Assembly: GCA_947478525.1 (NCBI GenBank)
Contig: CANJVU010000022.1
Span: 1 to 40,123, forward strand
Origin: Thiotrichales bacterium
GTDB taxonomy: Bacteria > Pseudomonadota > Gammaproteobacteria > Francisellales > CACEW01
DNA length: 40,123 nt
Direction of reading: 5' to 3'
Part shown: piece after piece, positions 25,500-33,427 of the stretch
Layout of the letters: every line of letters starts with the position of its first letter
How positions within the stretch are numbered: the first letter of the stretch is position 1
Position numbers and translations under genes: made by a program
Notes under the pieces: generated by a model
Told to the model about the DNA's origin: nothing
The model's database searches: none
The model's input: the letters and a program-made list of their open reading frames with translations, nothing else

Positions 25500-26660
25500 C
25501 TACTGATCATCACTGGCAGTACTGGCATCCACATTCGGAATCACCACCATATCGCCCTGCTTCAAACCTGACAATACTTGTGCGTTTTGGACATCGCTGG
25601 CACCGAGTGTTAAGTTTTGCTGCACTGGTACTTTGTTACCGGGTTGCAACACCATCACATAAGGCTGACCATTATCGAAATGTAACGCCTGTTGCGGCAC
25701 CACCAAGACGTTATCCAATTCCTTGGTAATAATGGTGGCATTGGCTTGATAACCAGCGCGCAACAAAGTATCGGCTGGCACCTTAAAGCCGCTGATCAAA
25801 ATTTCAAACCCATTTTGCACGTCGGACTGTGACGGGAATAAGCTGGTGGAGCTGCCGCCTGCTGCTGCAGATTGATTGCTTTGGTCGGATAGCAATGCAA
25901 TGCGCTCGATGGTACCGGTGAGCTTGAGATCTGGTAAGGCTGCAAGCTCAATCGACGCAGTCATACCAGGTTTCAATTGACCCACATCAATTTGATTTAC
26001 ATCGCCTTTAAAATATAATGCGTGCATATTCGCCAAGGTAAATAATGGCGTACCGGCTTGATACGCCGTCACGGGGACAATAGAATCGCCCACATCGACG
26101 TTGCGCTGCAACACATAGCCCGTGATCGGGCTGCTGACACGGTTTTGAATCACTTTACCGGCGATTTGCGCTTCGCCATTCATCATCAACGCCAATTGTT
26201 GATTGGCTAATTCCATGTCCGTCTTTGCCACTTGGTACTGACTCTTGACTTCATCGAACAGCTCTTCGGAAATTGCATGCTGCTGCACTAAGGTCTCATT
26301 GCGATGATACAGTAATTTCAGCTGATCATATTTTGCCTGCGCACTGGCGACAGCAGAGACTTGCGCAGCGTAATCGCTCGGTGTGGGGTTTGGGTCAATA
26401 ATCACCAACTGCTGCCCTTGTTTAACCTGTTGACCTTCTTCAATCAACACCTTGGAGACAGTGCCAGAAATTTGTGATTTCACCTGCACCGCATGTTGTG
26501 GAATAATTTGACCGGTAATAATTACCGTCTGCTGAATCTTGCCCAAAACAATTTTTGCAGCTTGTGGCGCAACCGCGGATTTATGCAGCAATACGCCTAA
26601 ACCCGCCATAATAACGACAACAACGACCACACCGATGATCCATTTTTTCTTGCGCTGCAT
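25500..26660 (-). CDS. MacA-like periplasmic adaptor of the ABC exporter
   Basis: This 386-residue protein is anchored by an N-terminal TM segment (KKWIIGVVVVVVIMAGLGVLL). It has lipoyl halves (VQVKSQISGTVSKVLIEEGQ and later VSSPITGYVLQRNVDVGD), a long helical hairpin between them (about 95-150), and beta-barrel and membrane-proximal domains (VLVVPQQALHF, GLKQGDMVVI). ATG 26660 is used because the longer frame adds 71 residues unlike any adaptor and would cross the divergent murD promoter region. It starts the adaptor-permease-permease-ATPase operon and would link it to a TolC-type channel encoded elsewhere. Confidence 0.92.
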   Translation of the reverse strand: MQRKKKWIIGVVVVVVIMAGLGVLLHKSAVAPQAAKIVLGKIQQTVIITGQIIPQHAVQVKSQISGTVSKVLIEEGQQVKQGQQLVIIDPNPTPSDYAAQVSAVASAQAKYDQLKLLYHRNETLVQQHAISEELFDEVKSQYQVAKTDMELANQQLALMMNGEAQIAGKVIQNRVSSPITGYVLQRNVDVGDSIVPVTAYQAGTPLFTLANMHALYFKGDVNQIDVGQLKPGMTASIELAALPDLKLTGTIERIALLSDQSNQSAAAGGSSTSLFPSQSDVQNGFEILISGFKVPADTLLRAGYQANATIITKELDNVLVVPQQALHFDNGQPYVMVLQPGNKVPVQQNLTLGASDVQNAQVLSGLKQGDMVVIPNVDASTASDDQ

Positions 26661-26724
26661 AACACACTCTCTTGATTCCAATCCGTCGATTGTACTGGAT
26701 TTACCCGCTTTATCGCAAATAACT

Positions 26725-26754
26725 TGAAACCTCACAGCGTTGAACGCTACACTA
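26725..26754 (+). promoter_or_regulatory. weak candidate promoter of murD
   Basis: TTGAAA (26725-26730), an 18-bp spacer and TACACT (26749-26754) lie 26 bp upstream of the proposed murD start, in the divergent gap with the exporter operon. The match is moderate (5/6 and 4/6) and the spacing slightly long. Confidence 0.33.
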
Positions 26755-26780
26755 TACCTAAATACATGGGTATAAAATGC

Positions 26781-28109
26781 ATGACAACTGATCACCCTCA
26801 TTCTTTCACCCTGGTTATTGGCCTGGGATTGACCGGCCATTCGTGCATTGAATTTCTCAAACGCCAGGGTCAAGCATTCGTGGCGTTTGATACCCGTAAA
26901 AACCCACCAGATGCACCAAAAGATGTCGAGTTTTATACCGAATTTTTACCTCCAGCGGTATGGCCCAAAGTCACCCGTGTGGTGGTCAGTCCTGGCGTTG
27001 ACCTTGCTATTCCTGAATTAAAAGAAGCACAACATCGCAACATTCCGGTTATCGGCGACATCGAACTGTTTGCCCAACACGCCCAAGCCCCCATTATTGC
27101 CATCACCGGCACCAATGCCAAAAGTACCGTCACCACGTTAGTCAATGATCTGATCAACGCTGCGGGTAAAAAAGCGCTAATCGGTGGCAATGTGGGCATT
27201 GCCGCATTGGATTTATTCAAACAACCGACCCCTGATTATTACGTGCTGGAACTGTCCAGTTTTCAACTGGAAACTACCTACTCCCTAAAAGCGAAAGTGG
27301 CCGCACTGCTTAACTTTTCCGCCAATCATCTCGATCGCCATGTCACCATGGACCAATACTGGAAGGCCAAATCACGCATTTTTAATGGCTGTGAACAAGC
27401 AGTGACTAACGCCGATCTTGCGGATATCATAAAACCATTGGTAAAACAATTGATGGCCTTTGGGTTAACCATAAAAAATCACACCACTGGTGTTTACGCT
27501 CAAAACAATGTCATTCACTACCAAAACCAACCGCTATTGACCCAAGCAGAATTAAGCAATGGCCTGTTTGGCCAACACAATTTGGAAAATGTGCTGGCAG
27601 CATTGACCATTATCACACCGCTGGCATTGCCTGCTGAACCGCTTAAAAATGTATTGCAAAATTTCGTTGGCCTGCCCTATCGCTGCTGCTTATTGGGCAC
27701 GTGGAATGGTATTCGTTGGTTTAACGATTCCAAAAGCACGACGATTGCCTCGGTTATCGCGGCAGTCAATGGCATCAAACCTCACGGCAAACAGCTGATT
27801 CTTATCGCCGGTGGTGTGGGCAAAGGCCAAAACTTCAAAGACCTGACCCCCATCATCGAACAATCCGTTGATCAAGTGGTGGTGTTTGGCCAGGATAAAG
27901 CAAAAATAGCGGATGCAACCTCCGTTAAACCGACTTACCTGGTCGATAATTTAAGCCAGGCAGTACACTATGCACGTTATCTCGCCAAACCAGGCGACCA
28001 AATTCTCTTCTCACCAGCATGCGCCAGCTACGATCAGTTTGAAGGATATCTGCATCGCGGTAGAGTGTTTGACGAACTGGTTAAAGCAGAGCATGCTGCC
28101 ACTAATTAA
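26781..28109 (+). CDS. murD: UDP-N-acetylmuramoylalanine--D-glutamate ligase MurD
   Basis: MurD adds D-glutamate to UDP-MurNAc-Ala in peptidoglycan synthesis. From ATG 26781 the protein is 442 residues (E. coli 438). It shows the substrate-binding GLGLTG near the N-terminus, the ATP loop ITGTNAKSTVTTL (108-120, in the NAKS variant), VLELSSFQLET, NFSANHLDRH, GQHNLEN, WFNDSKST and LFSPACASYDQFEGYLHRG. Upstream in-frame ATGs at 26724 and 26766 lack homology and ribosome sites. The gene stands alone, outside a division/cell-wall (mra/dcw) cluster, next to an exporter and a gtr pair. Its end overlaps the convergent gtrA gene by 8 bp. Confidence 0.96.
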   Translation: MTTDHPHSFTLVIGLGLTGHSCIEFLKRQGQAFVAFDTRKNPPDAPKDVEFYTEFLPPAVWPKVTRVVVSPGVDLAIPELKEAQHRNIPVIGDIELFAQHAQAPIIAITGTNAKSTVTTLVNDLINAAGKKALIGGNVGIAALDLFKQPTPDYYVLELSSFQLETTYSLKAKVAALLNFSANHLDRHVTMDQYWKAKSRIFNGCEQAVTNADLADIIKPLVKQLMAFGLTIKNHTTGVYAQNNVIHYQNQPLLTQAELSNGLFGQHNLENVLAALTIITPLALPAEPLKNVLQNFVGLPYRCCLLGTWNGIRWFNDSKSTTIASVIAAVNGIKPHGKQLILIAGGVGKGQNFKDLTPIIEQSVDQVVVFGQDKAKIADATSVKPTYLVDNLSQAVHYARYLAKPGDQILFSPACASYDQFEGYLHRGRVFDELVKAEHAATN

Positions 28110-28473
28110 AGGCCCACAGCTTGCTCAACGCAAAAGTAATGGGCGGCACCACCAGCAACACCAGCAATAATGCCACGATATACTCAACATGCCAAACCTG
28201 TAAAAATAAGGCATAGAAACCTTCGTTTAAAATAAAACTACCGACCGCCACCAATAAAAACTTCGGCCAGGAGGTTTTGGCAGAGCTTGTGGCTTGAAAA
28301 GTCCAATGATGATGCCCAAAAAAACTGACTTGATAAGCAATAACAAAAGCGATGATGTTCGCAGCCAATGGTGACCAATGGGCAAACTGCACCAGCAACA
28401 CAACCACGATCATATTGACAGCTGCGGCAGCGCTACCGATGACGCCGAAACGAAAGAGTTGACGGAATAACAT
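28102..28473 (-). CDS. GtrA-family membrane protein (putative polyprenyl-linked sugar flippase)
   Basis: This 123-residue protein has four hydrophobic helices in the GtrA arrangement: LFRFGVIGSAAAAVNMIVVVLL at the N-terminus, NIIAFVIAYQVSFFGHHHWTF in the middle, and two C-terminal helices. GtrA proteins are believed to flip undecaprenyl-phosphate-linked sugars made by the partner glycosyltransferase. The start codon directly abuts the stop of the upstream glycosyltransferase (TAAATG), so they are coupled. No third, serotype-specific transferase gene follows; the 3' end runs 8 bp into murD instead. Confidence 0.88.
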   Translation of the reverse strand: MLFRQLFRFGVIGSAAAAVNMIVVVLLVQFAHWSPLAANIIAFVIAYQVSFFGHHHWTFQATSSAKTSWPKFLLVAVGSFILNEGFYALFLQVWHVEYIVALLLVLLVVPPITFALSKLWAFN

Positions 28474-29436
28474 TTATAGTTGTTCCCGCTCAAACCCAAT
28501 TTTCTCCGACACAATATACGGCGGACGGCGCTTCACTTCATTAAAAATCCGCGCGATATATTCAGCAATCACGCCAATCGAAATCAATTGAATACCGCCT
28601 AAAAACAATACGCCTACCGCTAACGTTGCCCAACCCGGAACATTGTTACCATAGGCCAAGGTATAAACCATAATCCAAATACCATAGACCATCGCCAGCA
28701 ATGAAATCAATATCCCAATGAAAGACCAAATCCTCAGTGGCCAATCGGAAAATGAGGTAATGCCGGTAATCGCCAAATTCAACAAACTCATAAAATTAAA
28801 CCGGCTCTTACCCGCCGCACGCTGCTGCACTTGATACGGCACACCAATACCTTTAAAGCCAACCCAGGCATACAAGCCTTTCATAAAACGGTTACTCTCT
28901 GGCAAAGTGCGAATCGCTTCCACTACTTTGCGGTCCATTAAACGAAAATCACCCGCATTCGCTGGTAAATCAATGCTCATCAAATAGCGATTCACCTTAT
29001 AAAAACGATTGGCAAAAAAACGGTTCAGCATTGTCTGATCACGACGGTCGCGAATACCATAAACATTGTCATAGCCTTCACGCCATTTTTGCAAAAACTG
29101 ACCAATCACCTCCATCGGATGCTGAAAATCCGAATCGATAATTAACACCGCATCACCCGACGTATTATTTAACCCTGCAGTAATCGCTTTTTCTTTACCG
29201 AAATTTCGCGAAAATTTCAACAATTTCACTGGAAACCGATCCACAATCGCTTTCACCTGCTCCGCCGTATGGTCACGACTGCCGTCATCAATCACAATAA
29301 TTTCATAACGATCGGTCAACATCGCCAGGTGCTCACTTAGCGTTTGCACAAACTGCTGAATCATCTGACCTTCATTAAATGCCGGCACCACAGCAGAAAT
29401 AAATGGATTGGGGTTGGTGCGTATCGAATGGGACAT
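28474..29436 (-). CDS. GtrB/DPM1-like GT2 glycosyltransferase with two C-terminal TM helices
   Basis: This 320-residue protein is a GT-A fold polyprenyl-phosphate glycosyltransferase. The N-terminal domain shows VVPAFNEG, VIDDGSRDHT, FSRNFGKEKAI and the DSDFQHP metal-binding motif, followed by GDFRLMDR and a conserved FMKG. Two TM helices lie at about 236-262 and 274-298. Such enzymes transfer a hexose or aminoarabinose-like sugar to undecaprenyl phosphate on the cytoplasmic face. With the GtrA protein immediately downstream it probably supplies a lipid-linked sugar for LPS or O-antigen modification. Sugar identity is unknown. Confidence 0.9.
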   Translation of the reverse strand: MSHSIRTNPNPFISAVVPAFNEGQMIQQFVQTLSEHLAMLTDRYEIIVIDDGSRDHTAEQVKAIVDRFPVKLLKFSRNFGKEKAITAGLNNTSGDAVLIIDSDFQHPMEVIGQFLQKWREGYDNVYGIRDRRDQTMLNRFFANRFYKVNRYLMSIDLPANAGDFRLMDRKVVEAIRTLPESNRFMKGLYAWVGFKGIGVPYQVQQRAAGKSRFNFMSLLNLAITGITSFSDWPLRIWSFIGILISLLAMVYGIWIMVYTLAYGNNVPGWATLAVGVLFLGGIQLISIGVIAEYIARIFNEVKRRPPYIVSEKIGFEREQL

Positions 29437-29568
29437 GGCGATGACTCGTTTGATGATCTGATCTCCACTATAACAAATTCACCTAATACTTTGACAGGAA
29501 AACATGAATTCCAGCAAAAAAACCAGTATAATGTAACATTAAATAATAAAGCTAAGCTTAAGTAAAAA

Positions 29569-32500
29569 ATGTCTTACGCCACCTCCAGCCCCACAGTTTC
29601 CAGCATTGCCAAAGCGGTTGGCATTGCTATTTTAATGCTGCTCAACCCCACTGCAATAGCAGCTGCTGAAGCTACTCGCCGATTCTCTGGCGACGGTGCT
29701 GACGCAGTTGACTTACAGTCTATGAGCAGGCTGAGTGATGCAGCGCAACAAAGTATAATTCAACCGCAGGGATGGCATGATATTGCCAAACAACCGACCG
29801 AAGACTCGATCTGTCGGTCTGACACAAGCGCAGATACCACAAAAATTGCGCTAAATGAAACCATAGAGCGTGCAAAACTACTCATTGTTCACACCAAAGC
29901 AATGATAAGAGATCACTCAATATTTGGAGTGGCTTCAGAAGCGTTAGGAATAGCTAAAGACATTTTGGCCAAACTAAAAGATCATGAAGAAGAAGGGCGT
30001 AATTTAGTCAAAAATCTGAAAGACTTATCTGAAAAAAAACCCCAAGATTTACCGGCAATTGATGCCATACACAAAGCCATGTTAACACTCAGAGAAGCAC
30101 TGATAGCAACGCAAGCTCAGTATCAAACAGAGGCTCTACGGCTTATCGAACAACGCGACAAACGACGAGGCGTGTTTAATTTTGCCACCCACACTGCGCC
30201 TACTCTTGATTTTCTTGGGCTCCAGAAAGAAGTACTGACAAAAGCGCTAAAGGATCTCAACCTTGACGCTACGATTTCTGATGCAGAATTGGCAGAAAGC
30301 CAAAGTAAAATAAATACCGCACTGGCGAAAATAGAAGAATATATCCGTTTTTTAGCAGCGCCTCAGCCAGATCCTGAAAAAGACCAAATGCTTAGTCGTG
30401 CCGTTGAAATTTCAATAGAAAACTGTAAACCGATCCTTGCAAAACTGAATGATGACGGTACATCATCCACAACACAATTTTCAATTATATCTCCTGCTAG
30501 CGAAGCAAAAGCAGAAGCAGAAGCCACTGAGAGTGCACCTTTTTATAGCGAAGCGCGTTTCTTCAAAGAAATAAACGCTAACCCAGCCTATGAAAAGGCT
30601 GCGTCCACATCACCCAATTTTGAAGCTTTCAAACTTAGGATCCTCAAAAAAGCACCTGATCATATTGAAAATATTAATAATTTTTCAAAAATCCTCGTAG
30701 AGCACCAAAAAAGAATTGATGGATTAAGTAAATTACTGGAAAAAAGCAGCGCTGGAAAAGCATTCTATGAAAAAATGCAGCAGGCAATCCAGCTCGCACA
30801 ACAATTTGTGATTTTCTCACAACAATTCTACCAACAACTTCTCTCCATAGTAAAAGACGCTCCTGAAACACTGATACTTAAACATAATAAACAATGGCAG
30901 TTAATACAAAAAGAATTCTCGAGATTAAGTCAAGAAATGCAAGATCTATCTGCAGAGCTACCTACTCATATCCCCCTTGACCATAGAATCTCCAGCACAT
31001 TACTCGACTGGCGGGCTCATTGGAGGGCTGTGACTGAAAATCCATGGACACCCCTATTACTTCTTCCCGCAGTGGGCTATGTATTACGTAAATTTTTCCC
31101 TGGGCAAAATCCTGTAGGGATGGGTCCTAGAATAACCCGGGGCTCGAGAGGAGAAGTTGTAGCAGTTAACGCAATGGAAGGAACCGTTTTTCGTCGGTAT
31201 ACTGCAGGGGGTGCTGTACAGCATAAGGATGCTCAAACCCCAACACCTAAAGCTGTTCCAGTCCAGTCAGCAAAAACTAATGCTCCAGTCCAGCTAAAAA
31301 CTCAAGAGGAAAATGCCTTTGAAGAGGCTTACAAAACCAATCAAGCAAAGTTTAAAGCCATGGAAGCACACTTAGAGAAACGCAGAGCGGTCTACCAAAA
31401 ATCTCTTTTAAAAGATGCGAAAACGCTTCTTAACGTATTAAATGCCGTAAAAAAGACTGAAAGAAACCATCAGCATATTGCAAAAATACTAGCAATTCAG
31501 ATAACGCTAGCAACTCCTGTTTTAACAGAAGAGAAACTTAAGGAGTCCGAGAAAGAAATGCACGAAATACGCACTGATATAGCTCGGAAACAACAACTAC
31601 AGCCAAACATAGCGTGCACCGAAGCTGCAGCTGCCGTAGCATTTACTGACGCCCCTCCCGAGACAGCGTCAAGCGATGACGAAAAAGCAAGCGAGATTGG
31701 CACGGATGACGACGAGAAAGTTGAAAGAGTAGCAGTTGCCGCCAGGGCTGCTGGCGCTCCTAGCCCTGTCCTTGAACCAGCATTTATCACTCCCTTCGCC
31801 GCGGCGGCGGCCAGCACTTTATCAAAGGCGATGTTCGGTGCGACGGGCATTGCACCCACTGGCGAATTAGCCGAAGCAATGGCAACCCGTAGTTATCTGG
31901 AAAGCGGCGTCCCACTGGCAGCCAGAAGCAGTGTTGGTACGGCAGCAAACATAGAACAATTCTACACTGGGCTTATCACATTTTTCCAAAAATACCCGCT
32001 TACCGCAACCGACAACCTTCACGGAGTTAAGAAAACTGCAAGACATCAGGTAGCACACCATCAATGTGCTTTAGAACGTGCGCAGTCTGGCGTATTACAA
32101 TTATTATTTTCTGAAGAAGGACTTAGTCAAGCACAATGGTTTTCAGAATATTTTAGTGCCTTACAAATAAAACCTGCCGCTGACCAACTCAACCAAATGA
32201 TTGGCCGCAGAATGGTGTTATTGAAGCATTTTTCTGAAAAATATCGGTCTGACACAGATCGCAACAGCACAAGATCTCTAACCGTATTGCTCGGCTTAAT
32301 GTGGGATATTGCAAGTATTTTTACGGAAAACGCTATCAGCACCCCTCTTGCATTTTGTAACGAAATGACCACAGTTCGCAACGCACTGAGCCATATCACC
32401 ACCATTACCACAGATACCGGCCCTCAACTTACCACTTCTGGTATCACCATTCCTGACATCTTAGGCATTGTTGGCAATCTGGTTGAAGCAGCAGGAACCT

Positions 32501-32661
32501 ATCGCAGCATTTGGAACGATTATCAAGCAACATTATCAGTTGACGAACAAAGCCGCTGGGCAAGAGTGCTTGCACCCTCTCCCACCATGACTGTTTCTGA
32601 TGCAGCAGCGGCATCTTCTCGATATATTGATCGTGGATTAGGTTTTTTGTTTCCTGAATAA
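29569..32661 (+). CDS. large putative secreted protein of unknown function (orphan)
   Basis: This 1030-residue protein belongs to no family I recognise. An in-frame stop just upstream fixes the start at or after ATG 29569, which lacks a clear ribosome site; TATAAT lies at 29527-29532. Residues 12-33 are hydrophobic and end in AIAAAEA, resembling a Sec signal peptide. Most of the rest is predicted helical and Lys/Glu/Ala/Gln-rich, with likely coiled-coil stretches (about 85-280 and 330-470). A short hydrophobic patch lies at 493-506 and a strongly acidic stretch at 702-720. An RNxxxH motif (R937-N938, H942) lies in the helical C-terminal domain. Position between a gtr pair, a hairpin repeat and a toxin-antitoxin pair suggests accessory DNA. 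An effector or surface-associated role is possible but unproven. Confidence 0.7.
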   Translation: MSYATSSPTVSSIAKAVGIAILMLLNPTAIAAAEATRRFSGDGADAVDLQSMSRLSDAAQQSIIQPQGWHDIAKQPTEDSICRSDTSADTTKIALNETIERAKLLIVHTKAMIRDHSIFGVASEALGIAKDILAKLKDHEEEGRNLVKNLKDLSEKKPQDLPAIDAIHKAMLTLREALIATQAQYQTEALRLIEQRDKRRGVFNFATHTAPTLDFLGLQKEVLTKALKDLNLDATISDAELAESQSKINTALAKIEEYIRFLAAPQPDPEKDQMLSRAVEISIENCKPILAKLNDDGTSSTTQFSIISPASEAKAEAEATESAPFYSEARFFKEINANPAYEKAASTSPNFEAFKLRILKKAPDHIENINNFSKILVEHQKRIDGLSKLLEKSSAGKAFYEKMQQAIQLAQQFVIFSQQFYQQLLSIVKDAPETLILKHNKQWQLIQKEFSRLSQEMQDLSAELPTHIPLDHRISSTLLDWRAHWRAVTENPWTPLLLLPAVGYVLRKFFPGQNPVGMGPRITRGSRGEVVAVNAMEGTVFRRYTAGGAVQHKDAQTPTPKAVPVQSAKTNAPVQLKTQEENAFEEAYKTNQAKFKAMEAHLEKRRAVYQKSLLKDAKTLLNVLNAVKKTERNHQHIAKILAIQITLATPVLTEEKLKESEKEMHEIRTDIARKQQLQPNIACTEAAAAVAFTDAPPETASSDDEKASEIGTDDDEKVERVAVAARAAGAPSPVLEPAFITPFAAAAASTLSKAMFGATGIAPTGELAEAMATRSYLESGVPLAARSSVGTAANIEQFYTGLITFFQKYPLTATDNLHGVKKTARHQVAHHQCALERAQSGVLQLLFSEEGLSQAQWFSEYFSALQIKPAADQLNQMIGRRMVLLKHFSEKYRSDTDRNSTRSLTVLLGLMWDIASIFTENAISTPLAFCNEMTTVRNALSHITTITTDTGPQLTTSGITIPDILGIVGNLVEAAGTYRSIWNDYQATLSVDEQSRWARVLAPSPTMTVSDAAAASSRYIDRGLGFLFPE

Positions 32662-32694
32662 TGGTGGATTACGCTGTGCTAATCCACCCTACGC
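32660..32694. repeat. hairpin repeat (GGTGGATTA...TAATCCACC type)
   Basis: A perfect 9-bp inverted repeat (32663-32671 with 32680-32688, eight-base loop) is followed by CTACG. It resembles a short dispersed repeat seen in many gammaproteobacterial genomes. It begins within the last codon of the 1030-residue ORF and ends just before the toxin gene's stop at 32699. It may act as a bidirectional transcription barrier between the two, though no T-run follows. Confidence 0.65.
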
Positions 32695-32698
32695 ATTG

Positions 32699-33055
32699 TC
32701 AATCTGCCAACTCAGTCATTAAATATAAACGATTCAAAATAGAGTGCAGCTCTTGTTCCGTTAAGGTAGCCAACCGGGTTGGTACCATTCGGTGACGACT
32801 GATGGAACGACAATGCTCTACCAATGCATAGCTGGTTTTTAATAATCGATCACGCGCCGGTAATTCAACATGTAACGCAGCAACCTCAACATCTGACTGG
32901 CTGCTCAACGGGCAAACAAAAACCACTGGCACATGCGGTAAAAAGAAATCTGTGGTTAACACTACCGCAGGACCAACCTTTGCAATCTCCCCTTTTTTGG
33001 CGGGATTAAGCCGAGTTAGGTAAACACCTCCCTGGATTAATTCTATTTCCACCAC
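32699..33055 (-). CDS. PemK/MazF-type toxin (endoribonuclease family)
   Basis: This 118-residue protein has the PemK/MazF layout: an N-terminal strand block GGVYLTRLNPAKKGE, then VGPAVVLTTDFF, VVFVCPLSSQ, the ALVEHCRSISRHRM stretch, and a C-terminal helix LTEQELHSILNRLYLM. Such toxins cleave mRNA at short sequences when freed from the antitoxin. The usual RG(D/E)I start reads QGGV here, and the Arg before the PAVVL strand is Gly, so activity may be altered. The gene overlaps the upstream antitoxin by 13 nt. Family confident, activity not. Confidence 0.85.
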   Translation of the reverse strand: MVEIELIQGGVYLTRLNPAKKGEIAKVGPAVVLTTDFFLPHVPVVFVCPLSSQSDVEVAALHVELPARDRLLKTSYALVEHCRSISRHRMVPTRLATLTEQELHSILNRLYLMTELAD

Positions 33056-33306
33056 TTGCCTCCTTTATCATTGATTTCAAAAACTTCATCATCCAATTCT
33101 TCTGATAATTTTTGATAGGATTTTGTGGTCTTTAATTGTTGAAAAGCAGCCAGCATCTCTTCTTTTTGCAGACGATGTTTAATTTTTTTAATCTCGTCTT
33201 CTATCGCCATGCGAATAAATGCGGTACGCGACATATTCAGTTGCTTGGCCAATTGATTACTTTCTATCATTAACTGTTCTGGCAGTCGTAATGCTAATGC
33301 GCTCAT
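33043..33306 (-). CDS. ribbon-helix-helix antitoxin
   Basis: This 87-residue protein begins with a ribbon-helix-helix domain (ALALRLPEQLMIESNQLAKQ, then NMSRTAFIRMAIEDEI) and ends in a charged tail (LSEELDDEVFEINDKGG) suited to wrapping the toxin. ATG 33306 was preferred to ATG 33312 because AGGGGA is correctly spaced for it and abuts the other. It overlaps the PemK-type toxin gene by 13 nt, the usual antitoxin-first order. Direct repeats in its promoter are likely autoregulation sites. Confidence 0.85.
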   Translation of the reverse strand: MSALALRLPEQLMIESNQLAKQLNMSRTAFIRMAIEDEIKKIKHRLQKEEMLAAFQQLKTTKSYQKLSEELDDEVFEINDKGGKWWK

Positions 33307-33321
33307 AACCATCCCCTAATT

Positions 33322-33354
33322 GATATCTTTAATTATATCATATTAGATATCTTT
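33322..33354 (-). promoter_or_regulatory. toxin-antitoxin promoter with direct-repeat operator
   Basis: GATATCTTT occurs at 33322-33330 and again at 33346-33354, 24 bp (a little over two helical turns) apart on the same face. Each contains the self-complementary GATATC. On the minus strand TATAAT (33333-33338) lies between them as a plausible -10 box. The position just upstream of an RHH antitoxin fits conditional autoregulation. Confidence 0.45.
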
Positions 33355-33427
33355 GATAAAATGATTTTTCAAGAAACCATTTTTGTAAGGATGAAACTCC
33401 AATAAATGAGGCGTTAAACCGGTAAGA

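Noticed and set aside
26661..26873. 71-residue N-terminal extension of the MacA-like adaptor
   Set aside because: It crosses the divergent murD promoter region and places non-adaptor sequence before a normal membrane anchor.
29460..29569. PmrA-like or other virulence-regulator box upstream of the 1030-residue ORF
   Set aside because: CTTAAG-like words occur, but no tandem repeat with the required spacing was found. Only a TATAAT is defensible.
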